Positions 1 to 8,450 of a stretch of DNA of 41,484 nucleotides are shown piece by piece; the stretch's first letter is position 1; each line of letters begins with the position of its first letter. The position numbers and the translations under genes are program-made. The stretch comes from an uncultured Finegoldia sp. (GTDB taxonomy: Bacteria; Bacillota; Clostridia; Tissierellales; Peptoniphilaceae): NCBI RefSeq assembly GCF_947252345.1, contig NZ_CAMXVC010000015.1, positions 1 to 41,484 on the forward strand, given 5' to 3'. The notes under the pieces were generated by a model. It did no database searches and was not told the DNA's origin. It was given only the letters and a program-made list of their open reading frames with translations.

Positions 1-71
1 CAATATAATACAGTAAAACATAATAAAAGCATATTTTATACTGAAATTTTAAATTTAATAATAAATAATAA

Positions 72-100
72 TTGACAAAACTGGTTTATCTCACTATAAT
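72..100 (+). promoter_or_regulatory. Consensus sigma-A promoter of the peptide importer operon
   Basis: TTGACA at 72-77 and TATAAT at 95-100 are separated by exactly 17 bases, a perfect match to the vegetative promoter consensus. It lies 80 bases ahead of the first transporter gene and nothing else in the leader looks like a promoter. A perfect consensus would be very strong unless held down, and the -10 is buried in a palindrome (85-108), so repression is likely (inference). Confidence 0.85.
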
Positions 101-108
101 GAGATAAA
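85..108. promoter_or_regulatory. 24-bp near-perfect palindrome over the -10, candidate operator
   Basis: Arms TTTATCTCA (85-93) and TGAGATAAA (100-108) are exact reverse complements. The six bases between are also nearly symmetrical, giving 11 of 12 matching pairs. The palindrome covers the whole -10 box, a normal place for a repressor site. The arms do not match the Fur, PerR, Zur, LexA or CodY boxes I know, so the regulator is unknown. A second palindrome with the same outer arms sits on the guaB promoter (33192-33216). Confidence 0.6.
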
Positions 109-180
109 GTATTTTTTATTAATAATGCAAATTTTAAATAGAATTTTGCAGTATTAAAACTAAACTGAAAGGAGCATTAA

Positions 181-1176
181 ATGTCTGCTAATAATAAAAT
201 ATTGGAAGTAAATAATATGCACACAGCTTTTAGAATAAAAGACGATTATTATGATGCAGTCGACGGTGTTTCGTTTGAATTGTACGAAAACGAAGTGTTG
301 GCGATGGTCGGTGAATCTGGTTGTGGAAAATCAACTCTAGCAACAACGATAATGGGCTTACATAATATGAATTATACAAAAGTTCAAGGAGAGGTTATCT
401 ACAAAGGAGAAAATATTTTAAATTACACCGAACAACAATTCAACGAGCTCAGAGGTGGAGAAATTGGAATGATATTCCAAGACCCATTGGCATCGTTGAA
501 TCCTCTTATGAGAATTGGCGAACAAATTGAAGAAGCTTTGTTGTATCATACAGACCTAGACAAAAAACAAAGACAGCAAAAAGCTGTAGAGCTTTTAAAA
601 AAGGTTGGAATTGAAAATGCAGAGATAATTGCTAGACAATTTCCTCATCAATTATCAGGAGGTATGAGACAGAGAGTTATCATAGCAATAGCTTTGAGTT
701 GTAAACCTCACGTTCTTATAGCAGACGAGCCTACAACAGCTCTCGATGTTACAATTCAAGCACAAATTCTAGACTTAATCAAAGAACTACAATCACAAAT
801 GAACTCAGGAATTATTTTAATTACACATGATTTGGGAGTTGTAGCTCAGACAGCGGACAGAGTTTGTGTAATGTATGCAGGTCAAATCGTTGAGATAGCA
901 CCTGTGGATGAGTTGTTCAAAAACCCACTTCATCCATATACAAGAAGTTTATTAAATTCAATTCCTCAAGCAGACACGGACACTGACCAGTTACACGTAA
1001 TAGAAGGAATGGTTCCTTCTCTTAAAGACTTGCCAAGGAAAGGATGCAGATTTGCACCTCGTATTTCTTGGATTGATAAGAGTGAACATGAAGAAAATCC
1101 AGTACTACACGATGTAGGAAATGGACATATGGTTCGTTGTACTTGCTGGAAAAATTTCCATTTCAAAGACGAATAG
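181..1176 (+). CDS. oppD: Oligopeptide ABC transporter ATP-binding protein, OppD/DppD type
   Basis: This is one of the two cytoplasmic ATPases that power peptide import. The Walker A loop GESGCGKST is at residues 44-52, the ABC signature LSGGMRQR at about 158-165, and Walker B VLIADEP at about 178-184, followed by the ITHD switch. The C-terminal oligopeptide-transporter extension with LHPYTRSLL is present. The usual cysteine cluster there is partly kept (GCRFAPR, then RCTCW), but the middle cysteines are missing. The ATG follows a good AGGAG site. It is first of five genes (ATPase, ATPase, permease, permease, binding protein) spaced by 0-13 bases. Peptide rather than nickel or sugar specificity is assigned from family resemblance; opp and dpp/app cannot be told apart from sequence alone. 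Confidence 0.93.
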   Translation: MSANNKILEVNNMHTAFRIKDDYYDAVDGVSFELYENEVLAMVGESGCGKSTLATTIMGLHNMNYTKVQGEVIYKGENILNYTEQQFNELRGGEIGMIFQDPLASLNPLMRIGEQIEEALLYHTDLDKKQRQQKAVELLKKVGIENAEIIARQFPHQLSGGMRQRVIIAIALSCKPHVLIADEPTTALDVTIQAQILDLIKELQSQMNSGIILITHDLGVVAQTADRVCVMYAGQIVEIAPVDELFKNPLHPYTRSLLNSIPQADTDTDQLHVIEGMVPSLKDLPRKGCRFAPRISWIDKSEHEENPVLHDVGNGHMVRCTCWKNFHFKDE

Positions 1177-1185
1177 GAGGAGTTT

Positions 1186-2124
1186 ATGGGGTTTTTAGAA
1201 GTTAAAGATTTAAAAGTTCACTATCCAATTCGTGGGGGATTTTTTAATACAGTTCAAGGATACATCAAGGCCGTTGACGGTGTCAGTATGGATATTGAAC
1301 AAGGAAAAACATACGGATTGATAGGTGAATCAGGTTCAGGGAAATCTACAATTGGTAAAGCCATTGTAGGACTTGAAAAAATAACTGCTGGACACATTCT
1401 TTACGAAGGAAAAGATGTTACAAGTAGACGTTACAGAAAAAAAATCAACTACAACAAAGATGTTCAAATGATTTTTCAAGACTCTATGAGTTCATTGGAC
1501 CCTAAAAAAAGAATTTTAGATATAATTGCAGAGCCAATTAGAAATTTTGAAAAATTAACACCAAAAGAAGAAAAAGACAAGGTGCTAAAATTATTGGATA
1601 TAGTTGGACTTAACGAAAGTGCGATTTACAAATATCCATTTGAATTTTCAGGTGGACAAAGACAAAGAATCGGTGTAGCAAGAGCGGTTGCTTGTAATCC
1701 AAGATTAATCGTTGCAGATGAGCCAGTTAGTGCACTTGATTTGTCAGTTCAAGCACAAGTTTTAAACTATATGAAGTTGATACAAAAAGAATTTAACCTA
1801 AGTTACATTTTTATTTCACATGATTTGGGAGTTGTAAGACATATGTGTGATTATATCTACATAATGCACAATGGTAAATTTGTTGAAACGGGAACTAGAG
1901 AAGAATTATACGCAAATCCTCAACACATTTACACTAAAAGACTTATCGCAGCTATTCCTCAAATTGAACCTGAAAAGAGAAAAGAACTTAGAGAAGCTAG
2001 ACAATCTATCGAGAAACAATTCGACGAACAAAAAAACATCTACTACGATGCAAATGGTTCAGTATATGATTTAGTACAATTTAATGGTACTCATTTCGTA
2101 GCTTCAAGAAAGGAGGAAAAATAA
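1186..2124 (+). CDS. oppF: Oligopeptide ABC transporter ATP-binding protein, OppF/DppF type
   Basis: This is the second ATPase of the importer, expected to pair with the preceding one under the two permeases. It has Walker A GESGSGKST at residues 47-55, signature FSGGQRQRIG, Walker B LIVADEPVSALD and the switch histidine in ISHDLG. The C-terminus carries a reduced oligopeptide extension with the IYTKRLIAAIP motif, then a tail rich in charged residues. The ATG is preceded by GGAGG nine bases after the upstream stop. The end abuts the next start directly, so all five genes must be co-transcribed. Confidence 0.93.
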   Translation: MGFLEVKDLKVHYPIRGGFFNTVQGYIKAVDGVSMDIEQGKTYGLIGESGSGKSTIGKAIVGLEKITAGHILYEGKDVTSRRYRKKINYNKDVQMIFQDSMSSLDPKKRILDIIAEPIRNFEKLTPKEEKDKVLKLLDIVGLNESAIYKYPFEFSGGQRQRIGVARAVACNPRLIVADEPVSALDLSVQAQVLNYMKLIQKEFNLSYIFISHDLGVVRHMCDYIYIMHNGKFVETGTREELYANPQHIYTKRLIAAIPQIEPEKRKELREARQSIEKQFDEQKNIYYDANGSVYDLVQFNGTHFVASRKEEK

Positions 2125-3093
2125 ATGATTAAGACAATAATCAGGAGATTTTTGATAATGATTCCTCAGTTGATAGTGTTAAGCTTATTTATATTTTTTG
2201 TAGCTCAAATGATGCCTGGTGACCCATTCACAGGGAAAATAACACCAAGCACTGGTAACTCAAAGGTTGAAGAAGAACTGAAAATAAAATCAGGATTTTA
2301 CGATCCTTGGTATATGAAATACGAAAGATGGGTAACCAATGCAGCAAAAGGTGATTTCGGTATTTCATATACGCAAAAATTACCGGTAAAAGATGTAATC
2401 GGTCAAAGAGCTAAGAACACATTTTTCTTATCATTGTTTTCGTTGTTGATAATGTATGCAATAGCTATTCCACTAGGTATTAACGCAGGAAGATACAACG
2501 GCTCGCTATTCGATCAGGCAGTAAACTTGTACAACTTCTTGGCATTAGCAACACCGGGATTCGTGTTCTATTTGATTATGCTATTGATATTTGGATACAA
2601 GTTTGAAATATTCCCTACAAGCGGAATTATAAGCCTTGACGCAGCTGCACAAGGAGGTATGGCTGCTGTATTAAGTAAAATCTACCATATGCTACTACCA
2701 GCGATATCTTATGCGATACTTACAACTATCGGTACTATCCAATATTTGAGAAATGAAGTAGTTGATTCAAAAAGCCAAGACTACGTTAGAACTGCAAGAG
2801 CAAAAGGTGTTCCAATCAAAAAAGTTTACAGCAAGCACATTTTCAGAAACTCACTTTTGCCGATAGCTGCATTCTTCGGATTCCAAATAACAGGACTTTT
2901 AGCAGGTTCTATAATGATTGAAACTATATTTGGTTACCAAGGAATGGGTTCACTTTTCGTAGACTGCATAAATCAAAGAGACTACTCAGTAATGACAGCG
3001 CTTATAATGATTTACGGATTTTTGACACTATGTGGTTCGTTGTTGAGTGATATCATAATGAGCATAGTAGATCCAAGAATAAGAATAGATTAG
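2125..3093 (+). CDS. oppB: Oligopeptide ABC transporter permease, OppB/DppB type
   Basis: This 322-residue inner-membrane permease has the usual six-helix layout: an N-terminal helix (about residues 8-30), an extracellular loop, then the transmission core. The family N-terminus is visible (RRFLIMIPQL followed by FFVAQMMPGDPF). The coupling segment that docks on the ATPases appears as YVRTARAKGVP with the downstream HIFRNSLLP. A strong AGGAGG lies inside the end of the preceding gene, which supports this start. Length and topology are normal for the family. Confidence 0.92.
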   Translation: MIKTIIRRFLIMIPQLIVLSLFIFFVAQMMPGDPFTGKITPSTGNSKVEEELKIKSGFYDPWYMKYERWVTNAAKGDFGISYTQKLPVKDVIGQRAKNTFFLSLFSLLIMYAIAIPLGINAGRYNGSLFDQAVNLYNFLALATPGFVFYLIMLLIFGYKFEIFPTSGIISLDAAAQGGMAAVLSKIYHMLLPAISYAILTTIGTIQYLRNEVVDSKSQDYVRTARAKGVPIKKVYSKHIFRNSLLPIAAFFGFQITGLLAGSIMIETIFGYQGMGSLFVDCINQRDYSVMTALIMIYGFLTLCGSLLSDIIMSIVDPRIRID

Positions 3094-3102
3094 GGGGTTT
3101 TT

Positions 3103-4023
3103 ATGAAAGAGAAAAAAGTAACAGATGAACAACTTGAAGAATATAAAGACCTTGCTAAAGATAGTCCAACAGGATTTAAAGTAATAGTTAATGAATTTAA
3201 AAAAGACAAATTGGCGATTGTGTCTTTGATATTACTGGCAATTTTATGGATAGGAATATTTGTCGGAGCACTTTTTCTTGACAAGGAAAAAGTAATGACT
3301 GTAGATATAATGAACTCATACTCACCTCCAGGAGTTGCAGGTCACATTTTAGGTACAGACCAAGGTGGTAGAGACCTTCTTGGACAATTGATTATCGGTG
3401 CTAGAAACTCAATCGTAATTGGTATAGCAGTAACAGTTTTCACATCAGTAGTAGGGATTATAGTTGGACTTTTTATCGGATACTACGGTGGATGGTTGGA
3501 TAACATTATAATGAGAATTATAGATTTTATTCAAATTCTACCTACGATGATGATAATCATAGTATTCGTTACAATAGTTCCAAAATATTCGATGTTCTCA
3601 TTTGTGTTGATATTTACAATATTCTACTGGACAGGAATGGCGAGACTTGTCAGATCAAAAGCACTTGCAGAAAGCAAAAAAGACTATGTCAATGCTTCTA
3701 AAACAATGGGAACAAGTGATTTGAAGACAATGTTTACAGGGATTTTGCCTAACATTTCTTCAATATTGATAGTAGATATGACACTAAGTTTCGCAGGAAA
3801 TATTGGAATTGAAACTGGATTGAGCTTTTTAGGCTTTGGTTTACCACCATCAGATCCATCTCTTGGAACGTTGGTATCATTAGCGAGAAAGCCAGAGGTT
3901 ATTCAAGACAAATTATACGTATGGTTACCTGCATCATTATTGATATTAGTAATGATGTTGTGTATAAATTACATCGGTCAAGCACTAAGAAGGGCTTCCG
4001 ATGCTAAACAAAGGAAAGGATAA
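3103..4023 (+). CDS. oppC: Oligopeptide ABC transporter permease, OppC/DppC type
   Basis: This is the second permease and forms a heterodimer with the preceding one. The cytoplasmic N-terminus of about 40 residues includes the OppC_N-type segment (FKKDKLAIVSL), followed by the first helix. The characteristic ILGTDQGGRDLL and the permease signature YVNASKTMGTSDL, which contacts the ATPases, are present. At 306 residues it is full length. The start follows a GGGGG-type ribosome site ten bases after the previous stop, and the gene ends 13 bases before the binding protein. Confidence 0.92.
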   Translation: MKEKKVTDEQLEEYKDLAKDSPTGFKVIVNEFKKDKLAIVSLILLAILWIGIFVGALFLDKEKVMTVDIMNSYSPPGVAGHILGTDQGGRDLLGQLIIGARNSIVIGIAVTVFTSVVGIIVGLFIGYYGGWLDNIIMRIIDFIQILPTMMIIIVFVTIVPKYSMFSFVLIFTIFYWTGMARLVRSKALAESKKDYVNASKTMGTSDLKTMFTGILPNISSILIVDMTLSFAGNIGIETGLSFLGFGLPPSDPSLGTLVSLARKPEVIQDKLYVWLPASLLILVMMLCINYIGQALRRASDAKQRKG

Positions 4024-4036
4024 GGGGGATTAAATA

Positions 4037-5878
4037 ATGAAAAACAAATTTAAATCATTATTGGCAATGTTTTTAGTATTGGCATTTGTACTTACAGGGT
4101 GCGGCAATGCTAAAAAAGGCGATGGAAAATCATCGGATTCTGGTAAGAAGCAAGAAACTCAAGCTCAAAACAGCGGCAATAAAGGCAATATTGTCGGTGA
4201 AAAAATGGGCGGTGGAGTTGTAGTTGAAGGAGAAGGTACTCCAATTAAAGGTGGTACATTCAAAGTAGGTATTCCTACAGATTCACCATTCAAAGGTGTG
4301 TTCAACCACACATTGTATGATGACAACTACGACTGGAACATTATTGGTTCTACAATGTATTCTAACTCAAATGCAGGCGAAAGCTTAGAGTTAAGAGATT
4401 CAGGTGCAATCAAATTTGTATGGGACCAAAAAGCAAAAACTGCAACTATCAAATTATCAGACAAATTTAAATGGAATGATGGAAAACCAGTAACTGCAAA
4501 AGATATTATAATCAACTACTTGATAATTGGTAACAAAGATTATCCAGGAGTTCGTTATGATGACGATATGATTAACATCGTTGGTATGGAAGAATATCAT
4601 GCAGGAAAAGCAAAAGACATTTCTGGTGTTAAAGAATTAGACAACAAAACTGTACAAGTTCAATTCAAAGAATGGAAACCAGCAATTAAATGGGGCGCAG
4701 GAATTTGGGCTGAACCTACAAACTATGAACAAGTTAAAGACATACCAGTAAAAGATTTGATTTCTTCACCAGCAGTAAGAAAGAACCCTAAATCTGCAGG
4801 ACCTTTCTACATTTCAAATGTAGTTCCAGGACAATCTGTTGAGTTTAAACCAAACGAATACTTCTGGGGTGGAAAACCAAAACTTGACAAAGTTGTAATG
4901 GAAGTAGTTCCAACTTCACAAATATTAGCTTCATTGAAAGCTGGTAAATACGATTATATCGCAGGTGGAGCACCTTCAGATACATTCAAAGAAATATCAG
5001 AATTAAAAGGATACAACGTAGCAAGACTACAAGATATGGCTTACACTTACATCGGATTTAAATTAGGTAAATGGGACAAAGCAAAAGGACAAGTTGTAGT
5101 AGACCCTAACGCTAAAATGGCTGACGAAAAATTGCGTAAAGCAATGGGTTATGCAATTGATAACAATGCAGTTGGTGAAAAATTCTATCTAGGATATAGG
5201 TCACAAGCAACATCTGTTATTATTCCAATCTTCAAAGATTACTACAACAGTGAATTAAAAGGTTACAACTACGATCCAGAAAAAGCTAAAAAATTATTAG
5301 ACGAAGCTGGATACAAAGATGTTAACAACGACGGTATTAGAGAAGACAAAAATGGTAAACCACTTGTAATCAAATTTGCTTCAATGGCAGGTGGAGAAAT
5401 CGCTGAGCCATTAGCACAATACTACATCCAATGCTGGAAACAAGTTGGATTGAATGTTCAATTAACTGGCGGAAGATTGATTGAGTTCAACGCATTCTAT
5501 GAAAAAGTTAAAAATGATGACCCTGAAATCGACATATTCCAAGGCACTTGGGGAACTGGTACTAACCCAGATCCATCAGGATTATTCAGTAAGAACGCAT
5601 CATTCAACTATTACAGATACACTAATGATGATATGCAAAAAGCATTAGACAAGATAGCTGATGGTAAATCTTCTGATGAAGAAAGAGCACAAGCTTACAA
5701 AGATTTCGCAAAAGTTATGGAAGACCATGTTCCATTGATTCCAACTCTTTACAGAGAAGCTTTAATTCCAATTAACAAGAGAGTTAAGAAGTTCGATACA
5801 AGATACGTTCAAGACACTAACAAAGATGATTTCAAATGGAGCGAAATCGAACTTACAGCTGACGAACCAATGAAATAA
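4037..5878 (+). CDS. oppA: Oligopeptide-binding lipoprotein (SBP_bac_5 family)
   Basis: This is the extracytoplasmic receptor that delivers peptides to the permeases. The N-terminus is a lipoprotein signal: basic MKNKFK, a hydrophobic core, and the lipobox LTGC with the lipidated cysteine at residue 22. A Ser/Gly/Lys/Gln-rich linker of about 30 residues follows, then the family-5 solute-binding fold (GGTFKVGIPTDS start; FKWNDGKPVTAKD near the first lobe; the NYDPEKAKKLLDEAGY signature near residue 415). At 613 residues it is typical for a Gram-positive OppA. It is last in the operon and is followed by a strong terminator. Peptide is the expected ligand, but nickel or opine binders share this fold. 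Confidence 0.92.
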   Translation: MKNKFKSLLAMFLVLAFVLTGCGNAKKGDGKSSDSGKKQETQAQNSGNKGNIVGEKMGGGVVVEGEGTPIKGGTFKVGIPTDSPFKGVFNHTLYDDNYDWNIIGSTMYSNSNAGESLELRDSGAIKFVWDQKAKTATIKLSDKFKWNDGKPVTAKDIIINYLIIGNKDYPGVRYDDDMINIVGMEEYHAGKAKDISGVKELDNKTVQVQFKEWKPAIKWGAGIWAEPTNYEQVKDIPVKDLISSPAVRKNPKSAGPFYISNVVPGQSVEFKPNEYFWGGKPKLDKVVMEVVPTSQILASLKAGKYDYIAGGAPSDTFKEISELKGYNVARLQDMAYTYIGFKLGKWDKAKGQVVVDPNAKMADEKLRKAMGYAIDNNAVGEKFYLGYRSQATSVIIPIFKDYYNSELKGYNYDPEKAKKLLDEAGYKDVNNDGIREDKNGKPLVIKFASMAGGEIAEPLAQYYIQCWKQVGLNVQLTGGRLIEFNAFYEKVKNDDPEIDIFQGTWGTGTNPDPSGLFSKNASFNYYRYTNDDMQKALDKIADGKSSDEERAQAYKDFAKVMEDHVPLIPTLYREALIPINKRVKKFDTRYVQDTNKDDFKWSEIELTADEPMK

Positions 5879-5903
5879 AGTTAATAAACTTTTAATAAAA
5901 ATA

Positions 5904-5937
5904 AATGGAGTATTTTTAAAATACTCCATTATTTTTT
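5904..5937 (+). terminator. Intrinsic terminator of the peptide importer operon
   Basis: A perfect 12-bp stem (5904-5915 with 5919-5930) around a 3-base loop is followed by a T-rich stretch. It begins 25 bases after the binding-protein stop codon. Confidence 0.9.
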
Positions 5938-5984
5938 GTGTGAAAACATAGAAATTTACAAATTTAATATAACGTTTTCGTTTA

Positions 5985-6013
5985 TTGACTTATTAGATTG
6001 TATTCATTAGAAT
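5985..6013 (+). promoter_or_regulatory. Promoter of the SH3b membrane protein gene
   Basis: TTGACT (5985-5990) and TAGAAT (6008-6013) are 17 bases apart. The start codon is 19 bases downstream with an AGAGGTG ribosome site between. Confidence 0.6.
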
Positions 6014-6031
6014 ATTATAGAGGTGTAATGA

Positions 6032-6982
6032 ATGAAACAAAAAAATATTATTTTAGCAGTGATTTCAGCTGCTGTAATATTTATTATAGTATTTGCGGGA
6101 TTAAATATATTTAATTCCTCAAGGGCAGAAAAATTAAATAAATTGGCAGAACAATGTATAGCAGATGGAAACTATCAAAAGGCGGTTGATTATTACAGTG
6201 AATTGTATGATAAAACAAATGATGGTTCCTACATCGACAAAAAAAGAGGTGCTGTTGAGCTTTTGTCATCGCAAAATAACTACAATTACGGCTTGAATTA
6301 CTTAAACGATGCGAAGTATTTGGATGCTGCAAAAAGTTTTTTGAAAGTTGTTCAAAATGACAGCGTAAATTATCAAAAGGCACAACAAAGATTACAGGAA
6401 ACGACACAAAAGGTAATTATAACTTCTGACTCATTTGCTGAAGATGAAAATTTCGAAGCTAGCTTGGGTTTGTTAAAGTCTTATGCAAAAATAATGCCGC
6501 ATGAGAAACTCATCACTGAAAGTATAAAAGATATTGAACAGGCTCAGGACAAATTCAAAAACAAGAAGAAGGAAGAAGAAAAACAACAGGCCCTTACTGA
6601 GAAAAAAGAAAAAGAGGCGAGGGAAAAAGCAGAAAAGTTAGCTCAGGAATCAGCTGAAAATCTTAAACAGGAAAAAGAGGATTCTGAAAATGCTGGTACA
6701 AACCAATCGGAAGGTTCGAGTCGCAACCAAAGGTTGATAGATATGTGTATTAAATTAGTTGGAAAAACATATCTTGTTACGAGCGAATCTGCTAAACTTT
6801 ATGAGCAACCCAATAAGTCAAGGGTTGTTTCCACAGTTCCCGTTGGAAGCGAAGTGTATATTTACGAGGCAAAGCCAGATTCGGGACATAGAGTTTGGTG
6901 TCATGCTATTGTAAAAAGTGCGGATTCAATGAAATCTTATGACGCTTGGATATCATCAAATAATTTGAAAATTAACGATTAA
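6032..6982 (+). CDS. Membrane-anchored TPR-like protein with C-terminal SH3b domain
   Basis: I do not recognise a named family. There is one N-terminal membrane helix (about residues 6-28) with the rest predicted outside. Residues 35-170 look like degenerate tetratricopeptide helices: AEQCIADGNYQKAVDYYSEL and, about 60 residues on, LNDAKYLDAAKSFLKVV have the TPR spacing. Residues 175-220 are a Lys/Glu-rich coiled coil. The last 70 residues resemble a bacterial SH3 domain (KLYEQPN, VSTVPVGSEVYIYE), usually a cell-wall or peptide-binding module. A role as an envelope scaffold is inferred. It is monocistronic between its own promoter and terminator. Confidence 0.8.
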   Translation: MKQKNIILAVISAAVIFIIVFAGLNIFNSSRAEKLNKLAEQCIADGNYQKAVDYYSELYDKTNDGSYIDKKRGAVELLSSQNNYNYGLNYLNDAKYLDAAKSFLKVVQNDSVNYQKAQQRLQETTQKVIITSDSFAEDENFEASLGLLKSYAKIMPHEKLITESIKDIEQAQDKFKNKKKEEEKQQALTEKKEKEAREKAEKLAQESAENLKQEKEDSENAGTNQSEGSSRNQRLIDMCIKLVGKTYLVTSESAKLYEQPNKSRVVSTVPVGSEVYIYEAKPDSGHRVWCHAIVKSADSMKSYDAWISSNNLKIND

Positions 6983-7008
6983 GCTCTCTATTAATGAGGG
7001 CTTTTTTA
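6981..7008 (+). terminator. Intrinsic terminator overlapping a stop codon
   Basis: An 8-bp stem (AAGCTCTC with GAGGGCTT, one G-U pair) has a 7-base loop and is followed by a T-run. It starts inside the stop codon of the SH3b gene. Confidence 0.75.
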
Positions 7009-7023
7009 TTAGGGGGATAAATT

Positions 7024-8067
7024 ATGGATTTAAATTTTTTGCATTTTGATTTGGATGCTTTTTTTGCATCGTGCGAAATTCTCGACAATCCACAATTGAA
7101 ACACATTCCGATGGTTGTAGGAGGAAGAAGTCAAAGAGGGATTATTACAACTGCAAATTACGAGGCTAGAAAATACGGGCTTCATTCTGCAATGCCTATC
7201 TTTCAGGCTAGAAAAATTGTTCCCAATCTTGTCATCGTCAAGCCGGATTTTGAAAAATATCGACAACACAGCGAAAATGTGTTCAAAGTTTTGTCGTTGT
7301 TTTCCTCAAAAATTCAAAAAATGAGTATTGATGAGGGTTGTATGGATATTTCGCACATAGATATGGGCAGAGAGTTGCTTGCGAAGATGATTCAAGACAA
7401 TGTAAGGGTGAAGACGGGTTTGTCGATTTCAATAGGCATCAGCTACAATATGAGCCTTGCAAAACTTGCATCGGATTGGAACAAACCGCATGGAATTAAA
7501 ATAATCACTGAAGATGATATTCCAGATATTTTAATGGACTTGGATGTCGGCAAAATTCAAGGAATTGGGAAAAAATCGGAGAAGAAATTAAATGACCTTG
7601 GTATAAAGAAAGTTTGCGATTTGTACGATTTAAAGAGGGAAAATCTAGTGAATTTGTTTGGCAAATTCGGAGAAGTCATTTACGAGAGAATACGAGGGAT
7701 TGATAGTAGAAAGTTAGAGTTGTCAAGAATTAGAAAATCTATTGGTGTGGAGTACACTTTTGAACGAGATATTAAAAATTATGCTGAACTAATTAAAAAA
7801 GCAAAGCTGTTCAGTGAGGAATTGTCGATTGATTTGAAAAACAGAAATTTAAAAGCCAAGACTATAAGAATTAAGATTAAACTCAATGATTTTACAGTCA
7901 TCACTAAATCGATGACACTTGACGAATACATCAAGGATTCTTCGGATATTTTGAGAATTGTAAAGTATTTGGCCTACAACACTAAAATTGATAAGCCCGT
8001 GCGATTGCTTGGAATAACTGCTGCTAATTTGAGCGGTACAAATTTTGAACAGCTGAAATTTTTGTAG
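7024..8067 (+). CDS. dinB: DNA polymerase IV (Y-family translesion polymerase)
   Basis: This enzyme bypasses damaged template bases at stalled forks. The first catalytic aspartate is in FDLDAFFAS (near residue 8), with the FF pair giving the steric gate. The second catalytic pair is in SIDEG (S101-D103-E104). The family usually has an alanine and an aromatic after SIDE; here the run is GCMD. SIGISYNMSLAKLASDWNKPHG and the helix-hairpin-helix GIGKKSEKKLNDLGI are intact. At 347 residues it is complete, but I see no C-terminal beta-clamp motif of the usual QLxLF form; the tail ends EQLKFL. No LexA box was found upstream. It follows a GGGGG ribosome site. Confidence 0.93.
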   Translation: MDLNFLHFDLDAFFASCEILDNPQLKHIPMVVGGRSQRGIITTANYEARKYGLHSAMPIFQARKIVPNLVIVKPDFEKYRQHSENVFKVLSLFSSKIQKMSIDEGCMDISHIDMGRELLAKMIQDNVRVKTGLSISIGISYNMSLAKLASDWNKPHGIKIITEDDIPDILMDLDVGKIQGIGKKSEKKLNDLGIKKVCDLYDLKRENLVNLFGKFGEVIYERIRGIDSRKLELSRIRKSIGVEYTFERDIKNYAELIKKAKLFSEELSIDLKNRNLKAKTIRIKIKLNDFTVITKSMTLDEYIKDSSDILRIVKYLAYNTKIDKPVRLLGITAANLSGTNFEQLKFL

Positions 8068-8088
8068 TAAAAAATTTTACATAATACC

Positions 8089-8117
8089 TTGTAATATTTA
8101 CTACTGTGTTATATAAT
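8089..8117 (+). promoter_or_regulatory. Promoter of the PadR operon
   Basis: TTGTAA (8089-8094) and TATAAT (8112-8117) are separated by 17 bases. TTACAT at 8077-8082 and ATGTAA at 8116-8121 form a wide inverted repeat flanking the promoter. PadR proteins often bind ATGT/ACAT half-sites, so self-repression is plausible but unproven. Confidence 0.6.
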
Positions 8118-8135
8118 GTAATCGGGAGGTAAGAT

Positions 8136-8450
8136 ATGAACACACAATTAAAAAAAGGAATATTGGAATTATGTGTCTTATCGGTTATATCTAAAAAAGA
8201 CAGCTACGGATACGAAATTATAGATCAGATTAAAGATAAGATACCAATGAGTGAGGGAACGATTTATCCAATGCTCAGAAGATTGAAAAACGACAAATAC
8301 TTGGAAGATTACACTGAGCAATCAGAATCGGGTCCATCTAGGAAATACTATAAGATAACAGAAGAAGGAAAAAAATATTTGCACTCACAACTTGAAGATT
8401 ACAGAGAATTGGTTGAGAGAGTGAAGGCCTTATTGGAGGAGGATTTTTAA
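8136..8450 (+). CDS. PadR family transcriptional regulator
   Basis: This is a 104-residue winged-helix repressor. Typical PadR features are the opening LKKGILELCVLSVI, SYGYEIIDQI, the recognition region SEGTIYPMLRRLKNDKYL and the wing GPSRKYYKITEEGKKYL. The C-terminal helix is short, so it belongs to the small PadR subfamily. It overlaps the next gene by one base (TAATG), so the two are translationally coupled. This PadR plus HAAS/DUF1700-DUF4097 pairing is common in Firmicutes and often responds to envelope stress; the inducer here is unknown. Confidence 0.9.
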   Translation: MNTQLKKGILELCVLSVISKKDSYGYEIIDQIKDKIPMSEGTIYPMLRRLKNDKYLEDYTEQSESGPSRKYYKITEEGKKYLHSQLEDYRELVERVKALLEEDF